Assembly: GCA_026168455.1 (NCBI GenBank)
Contig: CM047431.1
Coordinates: 47,557,466 to 47,621,465, forward strand
Direction: 5' to 3'
Origin: Theocolax elegans
Lineage: Eukaryota; Arthropoda; Insecta; Hymenoptera; Cerocephalidae
DNA length: 64,000 nucleotides
The notes beneath the pieces were generated by a model, which worked only from the letters and a program-made list of their open reading frames with translations, was not told the origin of the DNA and made no database searches. The translations under genes and the position numbers were made by a program. Every line of letters starts with the position of its first letter. The stretch's first letter is position 1. Positions 24,850 to 36,218 of the stretch are shown here, piece by piece.

Positions 24850-25933
24850 TGAGTGATTTTTTGTCGTCCATGCAGTGTATTTAGGAGTAGTTTGGGTTTT
24901 CCTCGATATTGATGAACAAACCATATTTATTTATTTGGCGACGTTTCGATAGATATTCTCCATCCTCATCAGGCTATACCTTTTTTTATTGTACGTGAAT
25001 TGTTCGCGTATTGTTCTTGAAAGACGCGCGCCGCGGTAAATTCAAATATATATTTTTATTTTTTAGTTTTTTAATTTCTTTTCATTTAGGTTCATAATTA
25101 AAAGATTCTTGACTATTATAAAAATTTTTTTGGTTAATCTACTATATTTAAAAATTTTAATAAAATACTTAACTGTTTAACTTTTATTATTACAAATTTT
25201 TATTACCAATTATTATTTGTTTCAACGTGGTAAAAATTTTTAGTGTAATGGTAAATTTTAATTTAGTCCTATATTAATTTTTTTGAGTTCTCTTTGTAAA
25301 TAATCATAAATAATTTATTAATTTTTGTTACTTTTATCAGTACACATAATGTACGTAATTTGAAGTTTCGCGCCTGTAGTGGGGATGACTGTGTTGTCGA
25401 TCTGATTAAGATTGATCACATAGGTGTCTCTGGAAACGGGAGATGCGAGATTTCAAATTTTTCAGTATTAACCGTCTGTGATATACATTGTTTGCTTTAT
25501 TTTAATGTTTGACTGCCTTTTGCTTAATATGTGTGATTATGTGTCAACTTATTTTGCAATGTTCTTAAATTATTTATTTAAATTTGAATTTTTTGTGTTG
25601 ATTATGGAGACAACAATAGGGGAAAGGTATGTTATATATAACCTCAATCTCTGTGCAAAAATTGTTAAAGGATTATTATTTTAATCATAGTTTTCAATTA
25701 TAGAGCGACGCATTAGAGATGCTGTTAATTTTTTTTATACCTATATATCGACGAAATAGTAAGTAACTTAGATTTATATATGTAATAATGGTGTTAAAAA
25801 GATGTAAAATGAAATCATTTTTTAATAAAAAAAGGTATAGCCTGATGAGGATGGAGGATATCCATCGAAACGTCGCCAAATAAATAAATATGGTTTGTTC
25901 ATCAATATCAAGGAAAACCCAAACTACTCCTAA
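24850..25933. mobile_element. Penelope-like inverted element with hammerhead-like cores
   Basis: The terminal segments 24879-24985 and 25828-25935 are inverted copies of each other. A perfect 13-bp direct repeat, ATTATTTAATCAA, lies at 24837-24849 and 25934-25946 and fits a target-site duplication; the left side has 29 extra bases before the inverted repeat starts. Each arm contains CTGATGA, a 5-bp stem (GATGG/CCATC on the right) and GAAACGTCG: the catalytic-core layout of hammerhead ribozymes, which Penelope-like retroelements are known to carry. No reverse transcriptase frame remains in the 840-bp interior. Confidence 0.55.
25842..25871 (+). ncRNA. hammerhead-ribozyme-like core
   Basis: CTGATGA (25842-25848), then G and a potential stem GATGG...CCATC closing a 7-nt loop, then GAAAC (25867-25871). 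The mirror copy at 24943-24972 on the minus strand keeps the stem through a G-U wobble (GATGG/CTATC). Stem III and the cleavage triplet are not evident, so self-cleavage is uncertain. Confidence 0.35.
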
Positions 25934-25949
25934 ATTATTTAATCAAGAT

Positions 25950-28860
25950 CAGTCTATTAACCAAAAAGATAGGTTTCTCGGCATTTTGATCTGAAATAAG
26001 TTGCCTGGCTCGTTCTAGCCCAAGAAAAGGCTTGTAAGATAGATTCGGTTCGATTTTAAGAAAAATTCGTGAATCTTCGTATATATTTTGAACGGTGATT
26101 CGTAGAAAGTAAACAATTGCCAAATCGTATCTGCAATTAGGAAACCGATCGAATTTGACCAATCACAACTTAAATAGATAGATAGACTACCCATAGATTT
26201 GCTTAAAATATTTGAAGGTTACGGGCACTTCATTAAATGGACTATAATGTGAAAAAAAGCGTTTCACCTCCTACTAGAAAATACCCATTTTACATACCTA
26301 GTAAATGGCTGTAGAGCCCATTTTTCTTTAATACAATTCTTACCAGGGTACTTGAGTGGAACAATATCGCGGAGGACGCGCGAATGTAATTACGTCCTCT
26401 CTCGCGAGATATCTTCCTTGTCCGAGTGGAACAAAAAGAAATGAAGTATAAGAAAGAAAAATATGATAAATAATAATCTGGCGTACACGTCAACATAAAA
26501 GTAGGCGAAGGAAGGAAGAAGAAGAATAAGATCGGTAAGAGATGTTACTATAGTCCAGAATACCGAACAAGATGTTAATGTCGCCTGATTTGAATTACTC
26601 CTTTTTTCACTGTATGTCTACGTTTCTCTCTAACCCTTATATCCCCCCCCCCTTTTCTTTTCATTTTTTTTTTCATTATCCTTTCTTTCTCCTCCACCTT
26701 TCGCCTTATATTCGCTCTTTGACCACCCTTCTCGTAACCTGTTTTTCTCAAGATAAGGACGGGCACTCGCCAAACGCGAAAACAGAGTTGCCCCAACGGA
26801 ATGTATCGCGTTGAAAATTTTCGCGATCCCTAACCTTGATAAAGCTTATTAATGCTATACGCGGACGATCGCGTTCGTATATATATAAGAGATGTTTAAT
26901 CTGAGATTCACCGCAGGACTCTCGAGAGGAGCGTTAAGCATATTAACTCGTAAATGAAAAGTCAACCCCCTGAGCATTTACTATTTTTTTTTCTTTTAAT
27001 TATTTTATTGTAACAGTGGGACGATCGTTGGATACTATTCTTATATACGCGTTAACCGGGTGACATATTTAATTTTTAACCACTCTTTCTCTATCTTATC
27101 GGCGTAAAATATCACATTAAATCGGACATAACCAAAAGAGGACATTGATTAATGCATTTCTAAGAGTTGATCGCGTTCATCTTTTATTAATTATACTCAC
27201 GTCTCCAATGTATATTAACTTATGTTTCATGATTTGAAATTTATTTTTACATTTATGGTAAAGGACGATTCTCGGATGGTAATAAATATTTCACCCTAAT
27301 ATTTATTTTAATCTGGGTGGGTGGGTTATTAATAAAGTAGGGTCAGTCAACTTTTAAAATTTCACTGACTAATGCTCTCCTACAATTCTGTCGATATATT
27401 TATGGATTACAGGATCATCCCTATACTTTTTCCAAACGTGTACACATGTTGATGGAAATATTTTGCTGAAAAAGTCACAAAATTACTTTATAGTATCAAT
27501 CGATATTTTGAAAAAAAAAGATATTTTCTTTATATTGAAAATAATGTAAAATTTTAGGTTAATATTAATTTATCTCGAACAGCCGATGCTAGTCTCAGGT
27601 TAACCCTGCTAATTGTAACAATAATTTTTTTTTATTAAATTCCCACTCCGTGTATGTATATAATACGGTAACTCAAATATTAGGTTTTAAATTGTTAATC
27701 TAAAAGCTCGTCTAAATGTCTGAAAAAAATATATCACACACTTAAGACAATCAATAGTGAAATAACTTTTTGCGTTTAAAATTATGAAATCAAACTTGAA
27801 ACTTTGTACAATTATAAATTAATAGTTACAGCTAACAATTCTTCTTTATGATTCGAATATAGAATTTTAATACAGAATGTTAATTTATACGCAAAAACAG
27901 TATGTTCTCAGTTGGTAAATGATTCGGACGTTAACATAACAAATTTCACACTCCCTTATTAAAAAAGAAACGCCAAACGATAAGTATTATTTAAAACAAA
28001 CACGTCATAACCCAATAAAACGCCCAATAAATTTCAATATATACTTATATCAAATTAAACTTCTAATGGTCTACAAATACTGCGTTCACATCTTAAAAAA
28101 AACAACTTACTTATCTCTCTACGATAAAGAAAAAAGAAAAAAGATAAATTAGCGCGGGGATGTTTAAAAGTAACGTGTACGGTAGCTACCGTTGAATAAA
28201 CACGAAACGATTATTTATATACGACGGGTGGAACAGCATTAAGTAAGCACGAACCGCCGGCTCATAACTGTTCTCGCGGTTTCGCGGAACATTATGTAGC
28301 ATTTGTTTTCGCGTATGTTTATATGCGCGCACCTCTTACTCTCTATGTATATGCGCGAATGGACCGGCCAACGACTTCCGGTATACGCCGTCGAGATTGA
28401 ATTACTTTCACGATCGTTCGCATTAGTTGTTTTCTACGCGAAATGTATGATCATTGAGTAATCGCGGTGATATTTCATTTTCCTTTTTTTTTCTTAATCA
28501 TTACATAGACATTTGTTGGTTTGGATTACGATTCAATTAGCGAATGAGTCCCTCGTGCAAATATTCTCATGGGAAACTCATTTGAAAAATTTTCTTTGCA
28601 AAATCTTTTTTAATGACAAAAAGACGATTTTTTTTAGGTTTTTGCTATAAAATTAATTTTAATTGAAATTAAAAAAAATTGTTAATTTTCATTGCTAAAT
28701 TTAATATATTCCAAATTTTTGAAGAAAAAATATCACGTGGAGATTTGAATTTTTTATTCCGATGTATGTATTTAACTGAGCTATTTTATTGTTTTAGTCA
28801 ATATGTTAAATTCAAATTAAGCTTCTATTCATTTTATAATTCAACATGTTGACAAAACAA
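25950..28860. other. non-coding stretch with one GC-richer patch
   Basis: About 26340-26900 is richer in GC and has a C-run (about 26642-26652) and pyrimidine-rich tracts; about 28200-28440 is another CpG-bearing patch. A relic of the CCCTAGTAGAAAT family lies near 26250-26350. No gene is recognised. Confidence 0.4.
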
Positions 28861-28868
28861 TACAAATG

Positions 28869-28916
28869 TCTCAGCTGGTTATGCGAAAGAAGTTTGAAGG
28901 TTCAAATCCCTGAATC
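28869..28916 (+). pseudogene. tRNA-like fragment with A- and B-box
   Basis: TCTCAGCTGGTTATGCG resembles a tRNA D-arm/A-box and GGTTCAAATCCCTG a T-arm/B-box, but they are only about 33 nt apart, too close for an anticodon arm of normal length. It is best read as a deleted tRNA pseudogene or tRNA-derived repeat fragment. Confidence 0.3.
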
Positions 28917-29578
28917 TGCGAGTCAAATTGTTTCATTCTAATTAAGTTATAAATATTGAAATTAATTTTTCATTAACCTATTTAACAAACCATTTTAGTA
29001 AAGATGATATACATTAAAATTGATAAATTTCAATATTGTAATTTTTTCTGTATATATGTACACCTTATTATAAAGTATTTGATAAAATTGAATTATTGAA
29101 CTTTAAAATACATTAAAGTACCTACACGATAATTTTAATTTGAAAATTATTTAATTTATTAGCTGAAAAGTTTAAAATTTGTTAGCTTAGCTTCAGCCAA
29201 TTCGATAGCTAAGAATTAGCTGACTTGTTTAAAATTACCTAACAGTTCCTAAAAATGTGTTATAATTCCTACAGCAGGATCTACATTAAAGTTTACTTAA
29301 GTACCCCGTAATCCTTTTTTTTGATTATTAGTATATTTCAACTGACTAGTTGTACAGTTTAGATCCGAAAGTTTGAAAAATGATGGTAGCATGTATAATT
29401 CGATAAAATTACCCTTTTACATACTTCAATCGACAATTTAACACGTTTGAAAACGGTTACATTACTGTTTTCAGAATGTCGATTACATACTATATCGTCA
29501 ATTTTTACACTTTAGTCTATAGAATGTTCATTTAATTTACTATGACAAGTTAAATATAATTTAACGATTTAAATTTAA

Positions 29579-29958
29579 GGGGATGTCGGACCCAGAAAAA
29601 GTTCATTTTGTACTTTTTTTATAAATAAATGAATAAAGTTTTTAACAAACGCTGAACGACAAGCCTTTAGGTATCTTTCAAATAATATACCCAAATTTTT
29701 CCAGATTTTTAAATCCATAATTTGATCACGATGTTTGGGTTGAAAGATTATGCTTTTTGGGACTAATAATTACCGACCAAACATTGTTTACTCAATTATT
29801 ATTTAAAAAATGCTTTTTCGTTAAAAAATCAAAACGTCAAGTCCTTCCTTATGTTTTCAGATGTCCATATGAATTTTTCCAGATTTTTAATGCAATATTT
29901 TAGATATAATTTTTGGGTTGAAAGGTGCAGATTCCTGTAATTTAGGTCCGACATTCCG
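29579..29958 (+). mobile_element. piggyBac-type miniature element, family A, best-preserved copy
   Basis: A 380-bp copy bounded by TTAA on both sides (29575-29578, 29959-29962). Ends: GGGGATGTCGGACC and GGTCCGACATTCCG. It matches the reverse complement of 5070-5453 throughout and can serve as the family reference within this window. Confidence 0.85.
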
Positions 29959-30164
29959 TTAAAGTAAAGTTAGATTGTTAATAAATTCTTGAATTTTCTT
30001 CAATAAATTAATATGCCTAAGTTGATATAGGTTATGTTAAAAAATAAACAAAATTTAGATTTTTCATCTTACCAAACCTACGGTATCTTTCATATTGGAA
30101 AAAGTGTCAATCATTTAATTTACTAAAATGCTTCACTATAATATAGTGCTTCGTTGATATCTCA

Positions 30165-30799
30165 AGTAGAACAAAATTGATAAAAAAGCTATTCAATATT
30201 AACAATTAATAATTTTTTAAACAAATTATATTATTAACATTTATTTTTAATTTTTTGGCCAATTTATATGTGACATAACTATATTTTAATTTATTATAAC
30301 TCATGAAATTTTAACAGTAACTTTTTAATATGATGTTAATCTGCTTAAGTAGAACAGACTATGTAACATTGTAACATAAAAATTATTCTTACCAGATTAA
30401 TTTAAAAAATTGAAAAATTATATAAAAAACAGTTAAATAATTAATTTATATAAACATTTAGACTTTTATTGAAATTCTGTTTCGCTTAAGTGGATTAAAA
30501 TCATATTTAAAAGTTACTGTTAAAATTTTAGCCTATACGATGAAATGGTTCCTGAGGTATCTTGCGATAAGTCTATTTATGCAAAAGAAGCCAGAGTACG
30601 GAGTCTCATATTTAATTAAAATAGTTATATCACATATAAATTGGTCAAAAAATTTTAAATAAGAGTTAATGATAATATATTTTGTTTAAAATAAATTAAT
30701 AAATGTTTTGAATTGTTATGAAAAAAATGATTATGATAAAAATGATTGAATTGTTAATATGGAATAGCTTTTTTTCAATTTTATCACTGGCTGGTCCCC
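30165..30799. mobile_element. palindromic element of about 630 bp with TTAA at one end
   Basis: Inverted blocks include CCAATTTATATGTGACATAAC (30260s) against its complement near 30640, and ATTTTAACAGTAACTTTT (30310) against AAAAGTTACTGTTAAAAT (30515). The outer right end reads CACTGGCTGGTCCCC followed by TTAA (30800-30803); the left end has decayed. The G-rich end and TTAA again suggest piggyBac-type mobility. Confidence 0.6.
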
Positions 30800-30969
30800 T
30801 TAAGTAAATTTTACTTGATTTCTTTTCCTTATACATTTGGTTATGGAAATAATCAATAGTATCATCGTCAAAATTTTCGATTAAATGACTCGGTTGAAAA
30901 TTTCTCTATTCGTAAGAGCGATACTATACGAGGCATATAAAAGTAAGACATGCACACAATCGTAAAAGT

Positions 30970-30973
<4 letters not shown>

Positions 30974-31002
<29 letters not shown>
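30974..31002 (+). repeat. (GA)n microsatellite
   Basis: A GA dinucleotide run at the edge of a GC-richer patch extending to about 31570, which also has (CT)n near 31200 and (AC)n at about 31471-31490. Confidence 0.9.
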
Positions 31003-31004
<2 letters not shown>

Positions 31005-31621
31005 AAAGGTGCAACCGAAGGTGTCAAGCGTAATCGTTCCTTAACGCGGAAGGCCGAATGTGCCCACGTAAAAGCGCCCCCTCGTGCGCGATTTTAATTG
31101 CGATCGTAAATATCCTGGCTACGACTTCAGAGAGAGAAAGAGAATATACATATATACCGGTCACGATGGGTGCGCTCACTGCCACGCAAATTTTATACGC
31201 TCTCTCTTTCTCTCTCACTCTCCCGCCCATTGATAAAAAAAAAGGTACGTCTACTTTGTGGATGTGGAAGGTGTATAAAGGAATGCGGAAGTGTGAGAGA
31301 GACGAACGGGAGGAGGGAGATGACGATTAGCGGGTTTTGAAGTTTTTGGACGATTGGTGCGATGGACATACGCACGATGGTTCAATTTTCGTGTAATACT
31401 CGTTAACCGGAGGCGTATATGTATACCTATGCGTTTACGATCTCATGAATGAAAATTACCCACATTATTCATAAACACACACACACACACATACCGAAGA
31501 CAACGCGCACCCTGTTATTTCTTTATTCGCGTTTTGTAAAAATTCGTTTCCTTTTTACTTGGCCTATAACGTCCTGGAGTTACGAATTTTAAATTAACAA
31601 TTTTCCGCGGTACTTTTTTAG

Positions 31622-31706
31622 GCACGACCGCTACACGGGAGAGCCTTATATTTTCATCATCGCAAAATGTGTGATGCATCAAAATATACTAGATAATAGT
31701 TTGTAA
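31622..31706 (+). pseudogene. duplicated exon-like segment, copy 1
   Basis: After TTTTTTAG, an open frame reads HDRYTGEPYIFIIAKCVMHQ before a stop. A second segment at 43182 has the same acceptor context, phase and motif (YDCYAGEPYIFVIEK). The similarity stays in frame, as expected of a duplicated exon or shared transposon coding sequence. I do not recognise the protein. Confidence 0.35.
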
Positions 31707-31750
31707 GAGAAATTTATGTGTATTAGAATTCATTTAAGGCCCTCCCTAAA

Positions 31751-31783
31751 ATGTATGTATGGATGTATGTATGTATGTAATCA
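31751..31783 (+). repeat. (GTAT)n microsatellite
   Basis: A tetranucleotide run with one GGAT interruption. Confidence 0.85.
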
Positions 31784-31986
31784 TGTATCAAAGATAACTC
31801 AGTCAATTTTTTACCGATTTAGCTGAGATTCACAGGGTAACTTCGTCATAATGTAATTAGATAATGGTCCTATTTTCAGATATATAGCACTCAAACACTT
31901 TAAGTTATGGCATTATTTTTAATTCCTTAGAAACGGTTTTGTACCATTATCTTCAAATGTATTAATTCTACATAAAAACTTTATAC

Positions 31987-32262
31987 GGACGAAATGTTCG
32001 TCTCAAAATAACAAAACTTTTACCTATTGACCTATTGTACAGTTAAACGCTCAAAACAATATTTTCGAAGATAAACATAGAAAAACGGTCAAAATAACGA
32101 AAAAAGCACAAAAAAACACGTTTTTTCGCAATAAAACAAAATGTATTGTTTTTAACTGAAAAACTTTTAATGAACGAAAATGTTCGTCCCAAAACAACAA
32201 AACTTTTCCTATAGTACAGAACGCTCAAAACAATATTTTCGAAGATAAACATAGAAAAACGG
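31987..32262. repeat. tandem duplication of an about 100-bp unit
   Basis: 31987-32089 and 32172-32262 share ACGAAA(A)TGTTCGTC, AACAAAACTTTT and a longer identical block beginning CGCTCAAAACAATATTTTCG. They are separated by about 80 bp. Function unknown. Confidence 0.7.
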
Positions 32263-32340
32263 TTAGTGTAATCAAAAAAATATGAAAAAACGTTAAAAAT
32301 TTGACTTCTATTGTATAATTATTGTTGATATAACATCATT

Positions 32341-32528
32341 TTATTTTCTTCTATCAGTATTTGTTATATGTAAGTCTTTAATATCTTTCTCCGGTTCATC
32401 ATTTTCGTCATCAGATAAATTGCTACCATCTTGTAAATCAGGTCCAACTATTTCAGAAATATAGTCAAGTGACGCCTTAACCGCCAATTTTTCAGTCTTT
32501 CTTGAAGTGTCAAATTTTGTACACCATT
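32341..32528 (-). CDS. unrecognised terminal exon with acidic tail
   Basis: On the minus strand, an acceptor (TTAATTTTAG) is followed by an open frame of 61 codons ending in TAA at 32341-32343. It reads EWCTKFDTSRKTEKLAV near the start and has an acidic, low-complexity section (SDDENDEPEKDI). The protein-like composition and acceptor make it a credible exon or exon remnant. It lies directly downstream, in the same orientation, of the LARP1 pseudogene exons, but I cannot match it to the LARP1 C-terminus. A further possible exon at about 32640-32705 (DEHESVVHFNDEVIP) lies between them. Confidence 0.4.
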
Positions 32529-32783
32529 CTAAAATTAATTATATTTATGTAAAAAATGAAAAATAAAATATTGAAATTATTATTATTGTTACTAAAAATG
32601 ATTCCTATCTAATATTTTTGTTTTGAAGGCGTATTTTTTTAAAATTCAGGTACCCAACTGGTATGACTTCGTCATTGAAATGCACTACACTTTCATGCTC
32701 ATCTTTAAAATAAGTTAATTATTTTACAATTATTTTTCAAAAAGTAAAAAATTATTTTCTTTTATGCTATAATAAAAACTTAC

Positions 32784-33683
32784 ATTACAATACTTTTGAT
32801 GTACAAAGGACAATTTAAACAAATGTTTTATACTCTCCATCTCCTTCTCCAAAAATGTTTAAGCCATACTTTTCTTTCTAAAAAAATAATATATGTATGT
32901 ATAAAATAATATACCTGTTAATAGACAATTACATTGTAATCTATCTTAAGATTTGTTAATAATATATTTTAATATAACAATTTCAAAGTATAAATTTTAT
33001 TTGTACCGTAAATTACAATTTCTATCTAAAAATTCTGAATAGATATCTTATGTAAATAAATGCACGTACCACTTTTATAATTTTTCACTGTTTCCACTTG
33101 AAAATCTTTATAAAGTTGTGGTCTGCATTTGTGTTCTATACCGTAATTATAAAATCAAAACAGACACTTAAACCCATTACAATATCCTTCACATACATCT
33201 TCATAAGCTATTGTCCTAAACTCATCGTACATAGTGCAATTGAAATTCTCCTTTAAGAAAAATAACCAAAATTGGAAGAGTGTGTTCACCTCATAACTTC
33301 TCTATACCAAGTTGTTTACGCTCTGAAATAAAAAGAGATTCCATGAATTCTAAAGTGAATGACTTTATCTAAATTTTATAAATAATAAATATAACAACAT
33401 GATTAATATCAACATGATTTCTTTAGCTAAGAAAAGAAAACATTATAATAATCATCATCACATCAAGAATTTATAACTTATAGTTACAAAAAGTAAATTC
33501 AAGGTTTTTTAATATCTTACCTATTAAACAACGTAAATGATATTTATGATACACTTGTTGAGTGAAACCGTTTACTTTTAAAAACGAATGACTAGGATGT
33601 TGGAACGTTGGCAATGATTGCGGAGCACCACCGTAACTATACTGCCTAAGAAACCTTCGTTTGAACTTGTATCAGCACTACTT
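32784..33683 (-). pseudogene. LARP1 DM15-region pseudogene, introns retained
   Basis: Three minus-strand exons occur in LARP1 order with GT/AG sites. Exon a (33521-33683) reads QSLPTFQHPSHSFLK and GFTQQVYHKYHLRCL. Exon b (33070-33322) continues through the phase-1 junction as ERKQLGIEK, then FWLFFLKENFN, MYDEFR and YGIEHKCRPQLYKDFQ. Exon c (32784-32877) keeps KYGLN. DM15 repeats of LARP1 bind the mRNA cap and the +1 nucleotides of TOP mRNAs. Lesions: frameshifts near 33640-33645 and near 33293-33297, and an in-frame TGA at 33155-33157 where LARP1 normally continues CLFRFYSYG; exon c is out of phase and degraded. It is therefore a DNA-level copy of part of the gene, not a retrocopy, and not functional. 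Confidence 0.8.
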
Positions 33684-35391
33684 CTGTAAATATAAAATAA
33701 AAAGAAAATCCTAGTATTCTTGTATTAGAAAATAAAGCTAAATATTCAAAAACGTAAAAAATATCACATTAAGTAATAAAAGTTGTTAGAAGATAACACA
33801 TTAAACATCAGTTAATGGATTGAAAATCTTAATGATGTTCGCAAAACACTTTAATTAATATTGCATAATTACATAATTTAACAATTGTTAGATATGTTAA
33901 ATAAAAATTATACTGTGCTTAAATTATAAATTTTATAAGCTTATTTCAAAATTAATATCTAAGTAATTTATATATTTACCCTGAATATGTTCTCGGTCTT
34001 AATAATTATAAGTGCCATTCTTTTAAATTATTGTATTTATTATTACTTAGTAAGAACTTTAATAGTAAAATAATAAATATAACATTAAATGCAAATTTAA
34101 TGTAATTTAAAATAGATTAAAAAATGTAATAATAAAATGTCACAAACCGTTAATGTATACCAGATCAACCTTGAGAAAGATTAAACATCGCCAAAACTAT
34201 CCCAATACAAAACAAGAGGCTCGTGGTTATTCTTGAATTGAACCATTATTGTTCGACTGACTACCATTGTTACTCTTGTATTAAAACTGACTAGTAGGTG
34301 AATTACTCCTATAATTCATAATTATCTTATATAAATTATCTTTAAATTTAATTATAAAGTATTCTACAATTTAAAACATAAATAAAATGTAAAAAAATAA
34401 ATATTACTTAGTTATTGACAACTTACGGCAACTTAATATTTTCAAAAATAAATAAAATATAAATATTATACAATAAATAAATTAACTAGATAATAAATAA
34501 AAATTATTTATCATCCAAAAATAGTTATTATTTTATTATTTTCAAACACTGCCAACATTGGACAAATACTGGACAAGAGCTTCTGCTATTTTGTAATGCT
34601 CACTTAACTTTATATTAGAATAACTAATATCATACAGTAAAACTACATGAAAATCATATAAAAACTATGTGTACATAATGTATATACATAATTTTATATA
34701 CACAATAAAATAAATAAACTAACTAGTAACAATCCCTTATATTTATTGTCCGTTTAAATAGTGCCATCAGCGCCATCATACACACATAAGAATAATGTAT
34801 ATCGCATTTTATGTAACCCGCGTCCCGTATCCAAATTTGAATTTCAACTTTTTTTTATTTTTTTACAAAAATATTTATTTATAACAATTCTCTTTTTTTA
34901 TTTATTTTTTAATACAAAAAATCGAATAAAAAAAAGAATTACAATAAAAAATTTCATTTATTAAAAAAAAACTAATATTTTTATAACAAAATTTGATATA
35001 AAAAAATTAAAAACAGTAAAAAATATTTACCACACACAAAAATAAAATTTTGAAAATAATCGAAACGTCAAACTCTGTAAAGCATGTTTTCAATACGTCC
35101 AAATTATTCTAAAATTTCAAATTAAAATTTAATTAAAATTTTTAAATAAAATTGAACAAAAAACTTTGTTCTTAAACTTGAAAAATTTGGACTTGAACGT
35201 TAAATAAACATAACGAATTTATTGTGTCCGCGAATTATAAGAATATATTGATTTTATATTACTTAAATATATTTGTCTCTTCAAATATTATAATTACTTT
35301 CTTCTTAATCTATTTAATTAATAAAAAAAAAGAAATGATTAACGTTTACATGTTATTAATAACATTGTAATTTAAAATAGAAGTTAATAAT
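33684..35391. other. AT-rich interval between gene fragments
   Basis: Very AT-rich. A stretch around 34150-34330 is more complex and could be another decayed exon on the minus strand, but its frames are interrupted and it resembles nothing I know. Confidence 0.35.
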
Positions 35392-35585
35392 TCACGCTTC
35401 ATGTACATATTTCAATTTATGACTTTGTTCACTGAGTTTTTCACTTGACAAATTCATCAATTTAAACATAAAGTACATATAAGTACCATACACTACTCTA
35501 AATATACTACCAAAGAAGGCACCCGATAACACATCTTTGGGATCAAAATTAAATTTATATAATGCTCCAGTAACCATTCCACCAG
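35392..35585 (-). pseudogene. TIMMDC1-like terminal exon fragment
   Basis: After an acceptor with a long T tract (TTATTATGCAG) the exon is open for 64 codons to a stop at 35392-35394. AGGMVTGALYKFNFDPKD followed by a GSIFRVVYGTYMYF hydrophobic segment matches the last membrane section of TIMMDC1, a mitochondrial complex I assembly factor of the Tim17/22/23 fold (family pattern AGAVTGSLFRIN...GG). The protein stops soon after, shorter than full TIMMDC1. An upstream donor at 35752 (AAAG|GTAAGT) has the right phase and reads TYILDSK before the junction, but that frame meets a TAA a few codons earlier. Probably a captured or duplicated fragment rather than a working gene. Confidence 0.55.
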
Positions 35586-35751
35586 CTGCATAATAAAAAA
35601 AAACAATAAGCTTCATACAAATGAATTTCTTCAAAAATTAACAAATTTAAACAATATACATGAATGCTGCTCTATATCGAATAAATAAATTAATTATATT
35701 GTTTCATATAGACTAATTTAAATTACACAATATTTTATCACATTTACTTAC

Positions 35752-36013
35752 CTTTACTGTCCAAAATATACGTCCCATTAATATTGTTTTACCAAATATT
35801 CTTTAGAAGGAACATTAATGTAAAAAAAATAAACTATACGGTTTTATATAAACATATGTAAATTATGTACATATGTATTTTTTTTAATCACGTTACCTCT
35901 TCTTTCAAAAATGTGTTTCCTATTACTTCTTTCTTGCCAAATATTTTTTTTTTAAATTTTTGAGATATTTAAGGAACAACACTTTTCTCTTCAATACATT
36001 GATATTCAGAATA
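35752..36013 (-). pseudogene. two related exon-like remnants upstream of the TIMMDC1-like exon
   Basis: Two segments ending in donors at 35752 (AAAG|GTAAGT) and about 35897 (AGAG|GTAACG) both start AATATTTGG and stay parallel for about 48 nt, suggesting a local duplication. The more upstream piece is preceded by a possible acceptor (AAATTTTAG) near 36030. Each contains or abuts a stop in the expected frame. Identity is uncertain; the 35752 donor fits the TIMMDC1-like exon downstream. Confidence 0.3.
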
Positions 36014-36146
36014 TTAGAATTATATCTAAAATTTAACATCTATAAATACATCTGAAATGTATTATTAGAACATATATATGTATATGATATTATTATTATT
36101 ATTTTATATAATAATAAGCGAGCTATATTCGGTCGTGCCTTATAAA

Positions 36147-36218
36147 TTTCTGTTCTCAGGCTGCGCCTGAGAACAGAAACTTGCGCGCGAAGCGCGCAGG
36201 GGGGCTCGGCCCACCTAG
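36147..36218 (+). mobile_element. GC-rich triple hairpin with CTAG end: candidate Helitron 3' terminus
   Basis: Hairpin 1: a perfect 15-bp stem, TTTCTGTTCTCAGGC (36147-36161) with GCCTGAGAACAGAAA (36165-36179). Hairpin 2: TGCGCGC/GCGCGCA around GAA (36182-36198). Hairpin 3: GGGC/GCCC around TCG (36202-36212). CTAG follows at 36215-36218, then T. Helitrons end in a hairpin shortly before CTRR and insert 5' of a T. The GC-rich block is abrupt against AT-rich flanks. The matching 5' TC end has not been located. Confidence 0.5.
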
